NCBI RefSeq assembly: GCF_014137855.1
Contig: NZ_JACGWT010000001.1
Coordinates: forward strand, 434,001-498,000
Direction of reading: 5' to 3'
DNA: 64,000 nucleotides
From: Microlunatus kandeliicorticis
Lineage (GTDB): Bacteria > Actinomycetota > Actinomycetes > Propionibacteriales > Propionibacteriaceae
A program made the position numbers and the translations under genes. The notes beneath the pieces are model-generated. The model was not told where the DNA came from. It did not search any database and saw only the letters and a program-made list of their open reading frames with translations. Shown piece by piece: positions 63,921 through 64,000 of the stretch. Positions within the stretch are counted from its first letter, which is position 1. Each line of letters starts with the position of its first letter.

Positions 63921-64000
63921 CTTGCGTCTCCCGCTTGGCTCGGAGGTAGATCGTTCTACTCGCATCTAGACCTGATCGCGGTATCACTGAGGCGTCTGTC

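Noticed and set aside
63358-64000. attR copy of the tRNA-Tyr 3' end
   Set aside because: Only a weak CGAATCC match near 63480; no run long enough to be an attachment core.

Overview
The window is GC-rich throughout (strong G/C preference at third codon positions) and reads as the chromosome of an actinobacterium. Pointers are an Lsr2-type nucleoid protein, a WhiB-type Fe-S regulator, KorAB-type 2-oxoacid:ferredoxin oxidoreductase, a fused RmlC-RmlD protein, and intergenic copies of a short palindromic repeat (core CTTCGACAGGCTCAG). A member of the Propionibacteriales is my best guess, but that is inference.

Chromosomal part (1-42.7 kb). Bases 1-555 are the end of a polyprenyl diphosphate synthase, followed by a repeat cluster, a secreted G1-type peptidase, an Lsr2 paralogue and a secreted phytase/esterase-like protein. 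At 3.8-9.4 kb a carbohydrate ABC importer (binding protein and two permeases, no ATPase) diverges from two Gfo/Idh/MocA oxidoreductases, with palindromes between them. Next come a phosphodiester glycosidase-like protein, an M13 metallopeptidase and a membrane protein of unknown role. Then follows the dTDP-L-rhamnose set: rmlA divergent from rmlB and a fused rmlC-rmlD. A type IV-like Mrr restriction gene sits between these and rarD. KorA/KorB form a coupled pair, divergent from an amino-sugar operon (NagB-like, GH4, BadF-type kinase). From 27 to 42 kb lie a RibD-like reductase, a nucleotidyltransferase, a Nudix-NYN fusion, a DUF1059 protein and a degenerate histidine kinase. The same stretch holds an orphan complex-I-like B/C/I module next to an AAA+ protein, an aminotransferase with GH20 hexosaminidase, a lipid kinase, a VOC protein, an FtsX-type ABC exporter, an MBL-fold protein, YajQ and tRNA-Tyr.

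Integrated island (about 42.7 kb to beyond the window). Just after the 3' end of tRNA-Tyr(GTA) lies a tyrosine recombinase. It is followed by an excisionase-like HTH protein, an unknown protein, a WhiB-like protein, a divergent HTH regulator and an actinophage-type small protein. These are mobile-element control genes. Behind them is a five-gene operon, 47.6-61.0 kb, with gene content and order of a class 1 DISARM anti-phage system: drmD (SNF2 helicase), drmMI (adenine methylase), drmA (helicase), drmB (DUF1998) and drmC (PLD). Every internal junction is a 4-bp stop/start overlap. Directly behind it is a 762-residue protein carrying a candidate PD-(D/E)XK nuclease core, which is the least explained gene and the best candidate for something undescribed. 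The window ends in a secreted-protein gene broken by a frameshift. The right attachment site was not found inside the window.

Palindromic and tandem repeats fill most of the larger gaps between chromosomal operons (0.6-1.0, 20.05-20.19, 26.6-26.96, 33.45-33.65 and 41.07-41.30 kb). I saw none in the island.
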